NCBI RefSeq assembly: GCF_030652515.1 | Contig: NZ_JAUSAR010000073.1 | Location: 62,001-126,000, forward strand | Direction of reading: 5' to 3' | DNA length: 64,000 nt | DNA from: Aquabacterium sp. | GTDB taxonomy: Bacteria; Pseudomonadota; Gammaproteobacteria; Burkholderiales; Burkholderiaceae_C | Shown here: positions 43,243 through 52,506 of the stretch, piece after piece | Position numbering within the stretch: position 1 is the stretch's first letter | Layout of the letters: every line of letters begins with the position of its first letter | Program-made: the position numbers and the translations under genes | Notes under the pieces: model-generated | Seen by the model: the letters and a program-made list of their open reading frames with translations, nothing else | What the model was told of the DNA's origin: nothing | Databases searched by the model: none

Positions 43243-44189
43243 TGAGCCTGACACCCTTTCCCTCCTCCTCCGGCCAAAGCCTGAGCCTGGACACCCGCTC
43301 GCTCGACAAGCTGAAATACGCCTCGGGCAAGGACCAGAAAAGCGCGATCAAGGACACCGCCAAGCAACTGGAAAGCCTGTTCATGCAGGAGCTCATGAAG
43401 AGCATGCGCTCCACCACCATGAACAGCGGCATGCTTGAAAACTCGGGCACCGAGATGGGCACCAACATGCTCGACAGCCAGCGCGCTCAGCAGATGAGCG
43501 GCCTGCCTGGTGGTCTGAGCGACATGATCATCAAGCAGCTGCAGCGCCAATTGGGCGGCACCGACGCCTCGGCCGAGACCCCCATCAGCCCCTTCAAGGG
43601 CCTGGGGGACCTGAGCCTCGGCAAGCTCTCCCTGCCCGCCAACCCCGGTGCCACCGCGGCCATCGCGCCTGCCTCGGCGGCGGGCAGCGCTTCGGCCGCC
43701 AGCAACCGCAAGCTCAGCAACTCAGAGCAGTTCGTTCGCGAGCACCATGCAGCCGCCAAGGCCGCCGAGCAAGCCACCGGCATCCCCGCCAACCACATCC
43801 TGGGCCAGGCCGCGCTGGAGTCGGGCTGGGGCAAGCATCAGCCCAAGATGGCCGACGGCACCACCAGCCACAACCTGTTCGGCATCAAGGCCACGTCCAG
43901 CTGGACGGGCAAGGTAGCCGAGGTCACCACCACCGAGTACATCGGCGGCGTGGCCCGCAAAGTCACGGCCAAATTCCGTGCTTATGACTCCTATGAAGAC
44001 GCCTTCAAGGACCACGCCAAGCTGCTGAGCAAAAGCCCCCGCTACAGTCAGACCGTGGCTCAGGCCGACACCGCGCAAGGCTTCGCGCAAGGACTGCAGA
44101 AGGCTGGCTACGCCACGGACCCCGCTTATGCCGACAAGCTCACCAAGGTCATCAACACCACGCTGCGCCTGCAGCGTTCGGTGACCTGA
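43242..44189 (+). CDS. flgJ: FlgJ: rod-binding protein with C-terminal glucosaminidase
   Basis: The 315-residue bifunctional protein has an N-terminal rod-cap domain (about 20-105; KQLESLFMQELMKSMRSTTM) and a C-terminal peptidoglycan hydrolase domain (about 160-315). The catalytic Glu is in ILGQAALESGWGKH, followed by HNLFGIKA and the fold-completing FRAYDSYEDAFKDHAKLL. It opens the cell wall for the growing rod. ATG 43242 overlaps the flgI stop. Confidence 0.95.
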   Translation: MSLTPFPSSSGQSLSLDTRSLDKLKYASGKDQKSAIKDTAKQLESLFMQELMKSMRSTTMNSGMLENSGTEMGTNMLDSQRAQQMSGLPGGLSDMIIKQLQRQLGGTDASAETPISPFKGLGDLSLGKLSLPANPGATAAIAPASAAGSASAASNRKLSNSEQFVREHHAAAKAAEQATGIPANHILGQAALESGWGKHQPKMADGTTSHNLFGIKATSSWTGKVAEVTTTEYIGGVARKVTAKFRAYDSYEDAFKDHAKLLSKSPRYSQTVAQADTAQGFAQGLQKAGYATDPAYADKLTKVINTTLRLQRSVT

Positions 44190-44212
44190 TCGACTGACGG
44201 AGAAGTACCACC

Positions 44213-46162
44213 ATGGGTTCAGGACTGCTCACCCTCGGCACACGCGCCATGTTCGCCAACCAGGCGAAGCTGGACACGATTGCCCACAACATCAGCAATG
44301 CCAGCACCGAGGGCTATTCGCGCCAGGAAGTGCAACTGTCCACCGAAGGCGGCCGCTACACGGGTGCGGGCTTTTATGGGCGCGGCGTCAAGATCGACAC
44401 GGTCACGCGCGCCTCCGACTCCCTGCTGGCCCGCGATTACAACAACAACCTGTCCATCGCCTCGGCCGACCAGATGCGGCTGGACAAGCTCACCCAGCTC
44501 GAGAAAGCCTTGTCCACTGGCGAGTCGGGCATTGGCTATGCCGCCGGCCAGATGCTGAACGCCTTCGTTGACGTGGCCAACCAACCGCAGGATCTGTCGG
44601 CGCGCCAGGTGGTTCTGTCCAAGGCCTCTGAATTGGCCAGCCGCATGAGCACCGCGGGCACCCAGTTGAACGACCTGCAGGGCGGCACGCTGTCCGACAT
44701 GAAGGCGACCGTGGCCGAGATCAACTCGCTGGCCGCGCGCATCGCCGACATGAACCAGAAGATCGCCTCGGTGACCGGCGTGGGCCACGAGCCCAATGAC
44801 CTGATCGACCAGCGCGACTTGCTGGTCAAGAACCTGTCCGAGAAGATCCAGGTCTCCACCGTGCCTGCCGACGATGGCTCCATCAGCGTCTTCATCGGAG
44901 GCGGCCAGCAACTGGTGCTCAGCAACCAGGCCTCCACGCTGGGCGTGCAGGCCGACCAATACGATGCCACCCAAGGCCGCATCACCATCGGCACCGGCAA
45001 CAACCAGCACACCCTGGACGAAAGCCTGCTCACCGGCGGCACCCTGGCTGGTTTGCTGAAAGTTCAGAACGAAGACATCCCGGCCGCGCGCAACCTGCTG
45101 GGGCAGATGGCCTCGGCCCTGAGCTGGCGCGTCAATCAACAGCAATCCTTCGGCCTGGACCTGGGTACGCCCGCTTCGGCGGGCGCGCCCATCTTCAGCG
45201 TCGGCACGCCGCAGGTTCTGCCCTCCAACAAAAACACGTCATCCACGGCCTTCCCCCCCGTCAGCATGACAGTGATGGACGCGCGCGAACTGCAGGCCAG
45301 CGACTACAGCCTGATGGAAGACCCCGCCAGCCCCGGCAGCTACCGGCTGACCCGCCTGAGCGACAACACCGTCACTTCGGTGGCCGATGGCGACGTGGTC
45401 GATGGTTTCAGAATCAACATCGACGCGGCCACCATCGCCAGCGGCGACAAGTTCATGCTGCGCCCCGTGGGCAATGCCGCCCTCAGCATGAAGCGGGTGC
45501 TGGACAAACCCACCGGCATCGCGGCGGCATCGCCCGTGAACGGCACCCTGGGCACGGCCAACACGGGCACGGCCACGGTGGCCTCGGTTCGCATCACGGC
45601 CACACCGACCACGCCTTACGATGCGCTCACCGTCGCCTTCACCGGGGCCTCAGGCTCGGGCCAGGACTATGAAATCCACGACTCCGGCGGCGCGGTGCTG
45701 GCCTCCGGCACCTGGCAACCTGGCTCGCCCATCGAGTACAACGGTTTCGAGCTGAACCTCAATGGCGTGCCCAAGGACGGTGACACCATCGGCGTGGCCC
45801 CGACCCTTTACCCCTCCTCCAACAATGGCAATGCCTTGTCGCTGCTGGCGTTGCGCGATGAAGACATCGTGGGCCGCATCAACCAGGGCGCTGGCGGCAC
45901 GGCGCCCGGGGCCACCATCACCAACGCCTACTCGCAGGTCATCGGCAGCATCGGTGTCCGGGTGCAAGATGCCAAGACATCGGCCACCATCTCAAGCACA
46001 CTGGCAGCCAACTCGCAAGAATTGTTGACCAACAAGACTGGCGTCAACCTCGATGAGGAAGCCGCCCGGCTCATCCAGTTCCAGCAGGGCTACCAGGCCG
46101 CTGCCAAGATCCTGCAAGTGGCGCAGTCGGTGTTCGACACGCTGCTCAGCATCAGCCGATAA
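44213..46162 (+). CDS. flgK: Flagellar hook-filament junction protein FlgK (HAP1)
   Basis: The 649-residue junction protein has the N-terminal TIAHNISNASTEGYSRQEVQ and the C-terminal GVNLDEEAARLIQFQQGYQAAAKILQVAQSVFDTLLSI, both typical. The central region is larger than in enteric FlgK and contains Ala/Thr/Gly-rich beta-like repeats (about 430-560). It links hook and filament and is a client of the FlgN chaperone. Confidence 0.95.
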   Translation: MGSGLLTLGTRAMFANQAKLDTIAHNISNASTEGYSRQEVQLSTEGGRYTGAGFYGRGVKIDTVTRASDSLLARDYNNNLSIASADQMRLDKLTQLEKALSTGESGIGYAAGQMLNAFVDVANQPQDLSARQVVLSKASELASRMSTAGTQLNDLQGGTLSDMKATVAEINSLAARIADMNQKIASVTGVGHEPNDLIDQRDLLVKNLSEKIQVSTVPADDGSISVFIGGGQQLVLSNQASTLGVQADQYDATQGRITIGTGNNQHTLDESLLTGGTLAGLLKVQNEDIPAARNLLGQMASALSWRVNQQQSFGLDLGTPASAGAPIFSVGTPQVLPSNKNTSSTAFPPVSMTVMDARELQASDYSLMEDPASPGSYRLTRLSDNTVTSVADGDVVDGFRINIDAATIASGDKFMLRPVGNAALSMKRVLDKPTGIAAASPVNGTLGTANTGTATVASVRITATPTTPYDALTVAFTGASGSGQDYEIHDSGGAVLASGTWQPGSPIEYNGFELNLNGVPKDGDTIGVAPTLYPSSNNGNALSLLALRDEDIVGRINQGAGGTAPGATITNAYSQVIGSIGVRVQDAKTSATISSTLAANSQELLTNKTGVNLDEEAARLIQFQQGYQAAAKILQVAQSVFDTLLSISR

Positions 46163-46173
46163 GGAGTCTCGTC

Positions 46174-47397
46174 ATGCGCATCAGCACCGCCTACAGCTTC
46201 GACTCTTCGATCGACAACCTGCAAAAGCGCCAAAGCGAAATGTCGCAATCGCAGATGCAGCTCACCTCGGGCAAGAAGGTCAACTTTGCCAGCGACGACC
46301 CCATCGCCGCCGCCCGCGCCGAGCGTGCCCTGGCCAGCATCTCGCGCGAAGACGCCAACCAGCGTTCGCTGGATGCCAGCCGCAACGTCATGCAACTGAG
46401 CGAATCAGCGATTGGCGACGCCGTCAGCCTGCTGCAAACCGCCCGCGAATCCATGATCGCGGCCGGCAATGGCAGCTACACCGACAAGGAGCGCGAGGCC
46501 CTGGCCCTCAAGCTCAAGGACATCCGTGCCCAGATGCTCACCATCGCCAACCGTTCAGACGGTAGCGGCGGCTTCGTGTTTGGCGGCCAAGGCTCGGCCA
46601 CACCGCCTTTCCTGGACACCACCAGTGGCGTGCAGTTCGTCGGCCAGGGCGGCCAGGTGCAGGCTGCCGCTGGTGAAACGCTGAACCTCACGGTGGATGG
46701 CGACCAGACCTGGCTGAAAGCCAAGTCAGGCAATGGCGTCTACGAGACCAACCCCGCCAGCACCAACACCGGCGCAGGGTGGATCACCGCCGGCTCGGTG
46801 ACCTCGCCCAGCGCCCTGCCCTACCCGGCAGCGCCTGGCGGCACGCCGCCCCAGTACGCCGTCACCTTCACCGTCAACGCGGGCGTGACCACCTACAGCG
46901 TCACCAAGGACGGGGGCGGCACCACCTTGACCGACGTGCCTTACGCCAGCGGCAAGGCCATCGTGATCGACGGCATGTCCTTCGCCGTCAGCGGGCAGCC
47001 CGCCAATGCCGACAGCTTCACCATCGACCAATCCACCAACGACCTGAGCGTCTTCGATGCCCTGGACTCGGCCATCACCTCGCTGACCACCGGCAACCAA
47101 GGCAGCGGCCAGATCATGCAGGCCGTGAACCGGGGTTTGAGCAACCTGGACAGCGTCCTGGGCAACGTCAGCGCCGCGCGCTCGGAAGTTGGTGAAAGCC
47201 TGAACCGCATGGACAGCATCGAGGGCCGCATCAGCGCCTCCAAACTAGCGGCCGAAACCGAACGATCCAATGCCGAAGACCTGGACATGGTCTCGGCCAT
47301 CTCCAAGTTCCAGAACCAGCAATCTGGCTACGAAGCCGCGCTCAAGAGTTATGCGATGGTGCAAAAATTGTCGCTGTTCCAGTACATCAATGGCTGA
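46174..47397 (+). CDS. flgL: Flagellar hook-filament junction protein FlgL (HAP3)
   Basis: The 407-residue flagellin-like protein has the N-terminal MRISTAYSFDSSIDNLQKRQSEMSQ region and the C-terminal helix ending KSYAMVQKLSLFQYIN. It is about 90 residues longer than E. coli FlgL because of an enlarged central beta domain (about 170-300). It lies 11 nt after flgK and is the last structural gene of the operon. Confidence 0.94.
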   Translation: MRISTAYSFDSSIDNLQKRQSEMSQSQMQLTSGKKVNFASDDPIAAARAERALASISREDANQRSLDASRNVMQLSESAIGDAVSLLQTARESMIAAGNGSYTDKEREALALKLKDIRAQMLTIANRSDGSGGFVFGGQGSATPPFLDTTSGVQFVGQGGQVQAAAGETLNLTVDGDQTWLKAKSGNGVYETNPASTNTGAGWITAGSVTSPSALPYPAAPGGTPPQYAVTFTVNAGVTTYSVTKDGGGTTLTDVPYASGKAIVIDGMSFAVSGQPANADSFTIDQSTNDLSVFDALDSAITSLTTGNQGSGQIMQAVNRGLSNLDSVLGNVSAARSEVGESLNRMDSIEGRISASKLAAETERSNAEDLDMVSAISKFQNQQSGYEAALKSYAMVQKLSLFQYING

Positions 47398-47418
47398 CCC
47401 ACAAGGGACTCACTGCCC

Positions 47419-48627
47419 ATGACAGACCACCCCATTCTCGGCCAGATCGCCCTGGCCTACTGCCCGGTCATCGACCGCAACCGCGCCGTCACCGCCACGC
47501 GCCTGACCGTGTTCCCGGTCAATCAGGGCGGCGCACTGGACTCGGCCTCACTGCTGGCGGCGGTGGGCGAAGCCTGGCCCGTCGGCGGCCCGCAAATCTG
47601 GCTGAACGTGCTGAGCGAAGGCCTGCTGCACGACCTGATCTCCGCGCAACCGGCCACGCACATCCTGGTGGAGATCCCTTCCTTCATGGCCTGCGAGCCC
47701 GACAGCGTGGGGCCCATCTGCACGCTGCACGCCAATGGCAACCTGCTGCTGCTCAAAGGCCGCCCCTTGCGCGAGTTGCCGCGTGAAGTGCTGCCCTGCT
47801 TCAAGTACTCCATCATCGACTACGACGATGACCGCCGCGTCGATCCGCACACCGGCATCAGCAACAGCAGCCCCGAAGGCGTGATCCGCACCATCGGGCA
47901 TGTGCAATCGGGCATCCGCACGGTTGAGGCCATGGAAAACGCCTTCCGCCGTGGCGCCACCGCCGTGCTGGGCTGGCCCATCGACGACGCCATCGAGGTC
48001 TCCACCCGGCCCACCGACCAACCCGCCCTTCAGGTCATCGTGCTGCTCATCGACCAGGTCCACAAACAGGCCGACATCGAAGACCTGGAAAAGACCCTCA
48101 AGCGCGACCCGCCGCTGGCCTACAAGCTGATGCGCTTCATCAACTCTCCCGCCTTCGGCCTGTCGGTCGAAATCAGCTCCTTCCGCCACGCCATCATGAT
48201 CCTGGGCTACCAGCGCCTCAAGCGCTGGCTGGCCCTGCTGCTGGCCACCGCCAGCAAGGATCCGAACATGCGCCCGGTGATGTTCGCCGCCGTGCGCCGT
48301 GGCCTGTTGATGGAAGAGCTGTCACGCGGCCATGGCGATGGCGAACTGAGCAACGAGCTGTTCATCTGCGGCGTGTTCTCGCTGCTGGACCGCATGTTCC
48401 GCCAGCCTTTCAGCGAGTTGCTCAAGACCATCCCGGTGCCCGAACGCGTCTACCAGGTGCTGGTTGATGGCACCGGCCCCTACGCGCCTTACGTCAACCT
48501 GGTCAAGGCCATGGAAGGCCAGACCCTGGACGAGATCCGCGAAGGCGCCGATGCCCTGATGATGAGTTTTGGCGACATCAACAGCGCCATGCTGCGCGCC
48601 ATGAGTGCGGGCTCGCAACTCGACTGA
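47419..48627 (+). CDS. Degenerate EAL plus HDOD signalling protein
   Basis: The 402-residue protein resembles the YuxH class. The N-terminal half (about 1-195) follows the EAL phosphodiesterase fold, but the EAL signature and metal-binding acidic residues are absent; VEIP stands where the catalytic strand would be. The C-terminal HDOD domain (about 205-395) has DIEDLEKTLKRDPPLAYKLMRFINSPAFG and HAIMILGYQRLKRWL. It is probably a non-catalytic c-di-GMP or protein-interaction adaptor. It follows flgL by 21 nt and is likely in the flagellar operon, hinting at motility control. Confidence 0.85.
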   Translation: MTDHPILGQIALAYCPVIDRNRAVTATRLTVFPVNQGGALDSASLLAAVGEAWPVGGPQIWLNVLSEGLLHDLISAQPATHILVEIPSFMACEPDSVGPICTLHANGNLLLLKGRPLRELPREVLPCFKYSIIDYDDDRRVDPHTGISNSSPEGVIRTIGHVQSGIRTVEAMENAFRRGATAVLGWPIDDAIEVSTRPTDQPALQVIVLLIDQVHKQADIEDLEKTLKRDPPLAYKLMRFINSPAFGLSVEISSFRHAIMILGYQRLKRWLALLLATASKDPNMRPVMFAAVRRGLLMEELSRGHGDGELSNELFICGVFSLLDRMFRQPFSELLKTIPVPERVYQVLVDGTGPYAPYVNLVKAMEGQTLDEIREGADALMMSFGDINSAMLRAMSAGSQLD

Positions 48628-48674
48628 GGCGAAACAAGCACGGCATCCCCGGTCGGGGGCTCGTAAGATGCGGG

Positions 48675-49724
48675 ATGACCTCATCGGACACCCCCTACGC
48701 CAACCTCACCCCTGACGCGGTCCTCCACGCCCTGCAAGCCTCAGGCGTGTTCAGCGACGGCCGCCTTCTGCAGCTCAACTCCTACGAGAACCGCGTCTTC
48801 CAGATCGGCCTGGAAGACGCCGGCTACGTCATCGCCAAGTTCTACCGCTCGGGCCGCTGGACCGACGCGCAGATCCTGGAAGAACACGCCTTCGCGCAAG
48901 AGTTGATGGACGCCGAGGTGCCCGCCGTGGCCCCGCTGCCCCTGATCGCCGACCTGGAGGTCGACCCCGCCGTGCGCTGCATCGGCCAGCCCGCCACCTT
49001 GGGCCTGCTGGGCGACATCCGCCTGGCGGTGACCCCACGCAAAGGTGGCCGCTCGCCTGAGCTGGAAGACCCCGCCGTGCTGGAGCGCCTGGGCCGTTTC
49101 CTGGCCCGCTTGCACACCGTGGGCGCCGCCAAAAAATTCAAGCACCGCACCACCTTGAGCGTGGACACCACGGGCCGCGCCGCGCGTGACTGGCTGGTCC
49201 AAAACAAGGTCGTCACCGACGACCAACGCGCGGTGTGGCTGTCGGTCGCCGACCAGGCGCTGGACCTGGCCCAAGCCGCCTTTGACCGCATCGATGGCCT
49301 GCGCCTGCGCCGCCTGCATGGCGACTGCCACGTCGGCAACGTGCTGTGGACACCCGAAGGCCCGCACTTCGTGGACCTGGACGACGCCTGCATGGGCCCC
49401 GCCGTGCAAGACCTGTGGATGCTGCTCAGCGGCGACCACCAGGAGCGCCAGCAACAACTGCATTCACTGCTGTCAGGCTACGAGTCCTTCGCCGATTTTG
49501 ACTGGCGCGAACTGACGCTGATCGAGCCGCTGCGCACCCTGCGCATCATCCACCACAGTGCCTGGCTGGCCCGGCGCTGGGCCGATCCGGCCTTCCCGGC
49601 GGCCTTCGCCTGGTTCGGCACCTCGGCTTACTGGAGCGAACAATCGCAACTGCTGCGGCAACAGATCGAACTCTTGCAGGAAAGCCAGCACGGCCGCCCC
49701 ATGGTGGACGAAGAAGACTGGTGA
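48675..49724 (+). CDS. srkA: Stress response Ser/Thr kinase SrkA (YihE/RdoA)
   Basis: The 349-residue aminoglycoside-phosphotransferase-fold kinase has the nucleotide-binding Lys in YVIAKFYRSGRW, the catalytic loop LHGDCHVGNVLW and the metal-binding FVDLDD. The family counters stress-induced cell death (Cpx-linked in E. coli). Length is slightly above E. coli SrkA. ATG 48675 lies 47 nt after the HDOD gene. Convergent with the DGC gene (16-nt gap). Confidence 0.92.
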   Translation: MTSSDTPYANLTPDAVLHALQASGVFSDGRLLQLNSYENRVFQIGLEDAGYVIAKFYRSGRWTDAQILEEHAFAQELMDAEVPAVAPLPLIADLEVDPAVRCIGQPATLGLLGDIRLAVTPRKGGRSPELEDPAVLERLGRFLARLHTVGAAKKFKHRTTLSVDTTGRAARDWLVQNKVVTDDQRAVWLSVADQALDLAQAAFDRIDGLRLRRLHGDCHVGNVLWTPEGPHFVDLDDACMGPAVQDLWMLLSGDHQERQQQLHSLLSGYESFADFDWRELTLIEPLRTLRIIHHSAWLARRWADPAFPAAFAWFGTSAYWSEQSQLLRQQIELLQESQHGRPMVDEEDW

Positions 49725-49740
49725 ACGCCCTGCCCTGGAC

Positions 49741-51462
49741 TCAACTGGCCAACACCGTCCGATTGCGCCCAGCACGTTTGGCGCGGTAAAGCGCCTGGTC
49801 GGCGCGCTCGATGGTGTCGGCCACCTCTTCGTCAAAGCGCTGCTCGGCCAAACCGGCTGAAAAGCGGATGTGCAGCTCCGGGTGCTCCGGGCACATCAGC
49901 TTGTTGTTCACCACTTCGCGCACCCGCTCCATCATCGCGTCGGCCTGGCCCACGCGGCATTCGGTCAGCATCAGCAAGAACTCTTCGCCACCCCAGCGGG
50001 CGATGACGTCGGACTCGCGCAGCTCATGCTGCACAGTGTGGGCAAAGTTGCGCAGCACCTCGTCACCCGCACCGTGGCCATGCGTGTCGTTCACCCGCTT
50101 GAAGTGGTCGATGTCCAGGATGCCGATGCAGAACACCCGCCCACCCCGGTCGCTGAACTTCTTCTGCAAGGACAAGGTCTCGACCATGTGACGGCGGTTG
50201 AACAGGCCCGTGAGCTCATCGCGCGTGGCCAGGGTCTGGATGCGCTCCACCGCGATGGCCAGCTCATCCTTGCGCGCCCGCAGGCGGGATCGCAGATCGC
50301 TGAGCTGACCGGCCAACAGCGAGATCGTGGGCAAGGTGGTGCAGGCGAACAGGAAGTGGATCAGCTCCTGGCGCACCGGGTAACGGCCAGGTTCCAGCGC
50401 ATTCATGGCCAGCATGGTCAGGCCCTGGGCCACCAGCGCAAAAAAGGCCGCCGACCTGGCTTGCGACGCCGTCAGGTTGAACAAGCCAAACACCAGCACC
50501 AGCACCAGCAACATCAAACTCGCCCCACGCGACTCTTCCAGAATGGCATACGCCCCCACCACACAAGTGATGGCCACCATGATCTGCGGCAGGGTCAGTG
50601 ACGGGTCGGCAAATCGCAGGTTGAAGCCACTGCGCAGCAGGCCGTAGAACAACAGGCAGCTGCCCATCATGTAGGCACCAAGCGCCCAACCCGCGGTCTC
50701 GTTCACGGCGCCCACGCTGACCGAGTAGGCCAGCACCACGGTGCAGATCACGAAGTTCACCGCGGCCACCATGTAGCGCTGGATGCGCAAACGCTGCTTG
50801 GGATCGCTGGAGAACACCAGGTGCATCAAAGTCTGCAGAAAGCCAGAAGCTTCTTCGCCATCGTTCTTGGTGAACTGCGACAAGGTCACGCCAATCACGG
50901 CCAGCAACATGAAGCGCAACAACTCCTGGGCCATGTCATAGGTGTGTGGATGGGCATGCAACAGCCACACCATGGCGGCCCCCATGGCCACAATCACGTA
51001 GGCACTGAGCAAGCGCACCTGCAGAGAACGCAGATAGCGGAAACCGTAGAGCAACAAGGGCACCAGGACAAACAACATGACATCCCGGGCAGGCCCACCC
51101 ATGGTGTAAACCCAAGCGGCATAAGTCACCGCCAACACCATCTGCGGCATGGTCAGCGACGCATCCCGAAAGCGCAGGTTCAGCTTGCTGCGCAGCACCG
51201 CGTAAAACACCACCGTGGTCACACCAATGGCCCCGCTGATGGCCAGCACCGGGCCTGTCGGCAGGTAGCCATGGGCAGCCACCCAATTCATCAACAGGCA
51301 CACCAGCAGGTAAACCACCCCCCCGCCCAGGCAGCGCAGGATGCGCACGCGTTGCTTCCAGTCCTCGCCCAGCAGCCACACGCCCCAGGTGCCCGTGTTG
51401 ATCATCACGCGATCACGGTGGGCAGGTGTGGACATGGCAATCGCGGGTGAGGTCGGCTCCAT
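49741..51462 (-). CDS. Diguanylate cyclase with duplicated membrane sensor module
   Basis: The 573-residue protein has two copies of a multi-helix membrane module (about 34-200 and 220-390) joined head to tail. Each begins near a D/K-Q-R motif (EDWKQRVRILR; SDPKQRLRIQR) and contains a near-identical loop: NLRFRDASLTMPQ at 95-107 and NLRFADPSLTLPQ at 281-293. The GGDEF domain has [17 protein letters not shown] at 491-495 and I-site RESD at 482-485, so it should be active and product-inhibited. The DGC at 3.5 kb has one copy of the module. The GGDEF domains also resemble each other, suggesting paralogy. It is divergent from the DHH phosphoesterase. Confidence 0.92.
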   Translation of the reverse strand: MEPTSPAIAMSTPAHRDRVMINTGTWGVWLLGEDWKQRVRILRCLGGGVVYLLVCLLMNWVAAHGYLPTGPVLAISGAIGVTTVVFYAVLRSKLNLRFRDASLTMPQMVLAVTYAAWVYTMGGPARDVMLFVLVPLLLYGFRYLRSLQVRLLSAYVIVAMGAAMVWLLHAHPHTYDMAQELLRFMLLAVIGVTLSQFTKNDGEEASGFLQTLMHLVFSSDPKQRLRIQRYMVAAVNFVICTVVLAYSVSVGAVNETAGWALGAYMMGSCLLFYGLLRSGFNLRFADPSLTLPQIMVAITCVVGAYAILEESRGASLMLLVLVLVFGLFNLTASQARSAAFFALVAQGLTMLAMNALEPGRYPVRQELIHFLFACTTLPTISLLAGQLSDLRSRLRARKDELAIAVERIQTLATRDELTGLFNRRHMVETLSLQKKFSDRGGRVFCIGILDIDHFKRVNDTHGHGAGDEVLRNFAHTVQHELRESDVIARWGGEEFLLMLTECRVGQADAMMERVREVVNNKLMCPEHPELHIRFSAGLAEQRFDEEVADTIERADQALYRAKRAGRNRTVLAS

Positions 51463-51560
51463 TCGGTGATTTCGTCACGTGAATGCCGCACTTGAGCGCC
51501 CTTGTCGCCAACTACCCCTTAGCATCGGAACATTGCACACATTCAGCCGGCATCGCCACC

Positions 51561-52481
51561 ATGACCAACGGACTTTTCACCAGCCTAGCCATCCAGCCCG
51601 ACCCCAGCGAGGCCAATCCACTGGTGATTTACCACGACAAGTGCGCCGACGGCTTTGCCGCCGCCCTGGCCGCCTGGCTGTTCTTTGGGGGGCGGGGCGA
51701 GTACCTGGGCCTGGGGCACGGCAAAATCCAGCAGGTGTCGGAGCTGCCCGATCTGAAGGATCGCCCGGTCTACATCCTGGACTTTTCGTTCTCGGCCGAG
51801 ATCCTGCAAGGCATCGACGATGTCGCGTCCAAGCTGGTCATGCTGGACCACCACAAAAGCGCCGCCGACAAATTGGGCACCTTCCAGTGCCGCTGCGGCA
51901 TCGTGCACTTCGACATGACACAATCGGGCGCCAAACTCGCCTGGCAGTTCTTTCAGCGCCACCAACCCATCCCCGACCTGGTCCGTTTCGTGGAAGACCG
52001 CGACATCTGGACCTGGCAATACCCCGAGAGCGCCGCCTTCCTGGCCGCACTCGACATGGAGCCCTTCGAGTTCCCGCGCTGGGCCGAGATCGCGGCCTTC
52101 ACCCCCGCGCAAAGCGCCACCTTCCGCGAGCGTGGCGGCGCGATGAACGAGAAGTTCATGAGCCTGTGCCACGACATCGCCCGCAATGCCACCCCCATCA
52201 CCTTCAATGGCGAAAGCGGCTTGATGGTCAACTGCCCCGGCGCATTCAGCAGCGAAGTGGGTGACCTGCTCGCCACCCAATGCGGCACCTATGCCCTGCT
52301 GTGGAACTACAGCAAGGATGGCATCGTCAAGGTCAGCCTGCGCGGGCTGCGCCCCTACAACGTCATCCCGCTGGCCGAATCCATGGGTGGCGGCGGACAC
52401 GCCCAGGCCTGTGGTTTCAAGATGGGCGTGGACCGCCTGCCCGAGTTGCTGACCGGAACCTTTCAGGCAACCCAGCCCTGA
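51561..52481 (+). CDS. DHH-family phosphoesterase
   Basis: The 306-residue protein has the DHH metal centre: IYHDKCADGFAAALA, VYILDFSFS and VMLDHHKSA. The DHHA1-type end has AESMGGGGHAQACGFKM, which binds the nucleic acid or nucleotide end. Such proteins degrade short oligonucleotides or nucleotide messengers (NrnA-like). A role in finishing c-di-GMP breakdown (pGpG) beside a DGC is conceivable but not shown. I prefer ATG 51561; a frame from 51483 adds 26 residues with no domain content. Confidence 0.83.
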   Translation: MTNGLFTSLAIQPDPSEANPLVIYHDKCADGFAAALAAWLFFGGRGEYLGLGHGKIQQVSELPDLKDRPVYILDFSFSAEILQGIDDVASKLVMLDHHKSAADKLGTFQCRCGIVHFDMTQSGAKLAWQFFQRHQPIPDLVRFVEDRDIWTWQYPESAAFLAALDMEPFEFPRWAEIAAFTPAQSATFRERGGAMNEKFMSLCHDIARNATPITFNGESGLMVNCPGAFSSEVGDLLATQCGTYALLWNYSKDGIVKVSLRGLRPYNVIPLAESMGGGGHAQACGFKMGVDRLPELLTGTFQATQP

Positions 52482-52506
52482 CGGCCTGCGCCGACCAGGG
52501 ACTCAC

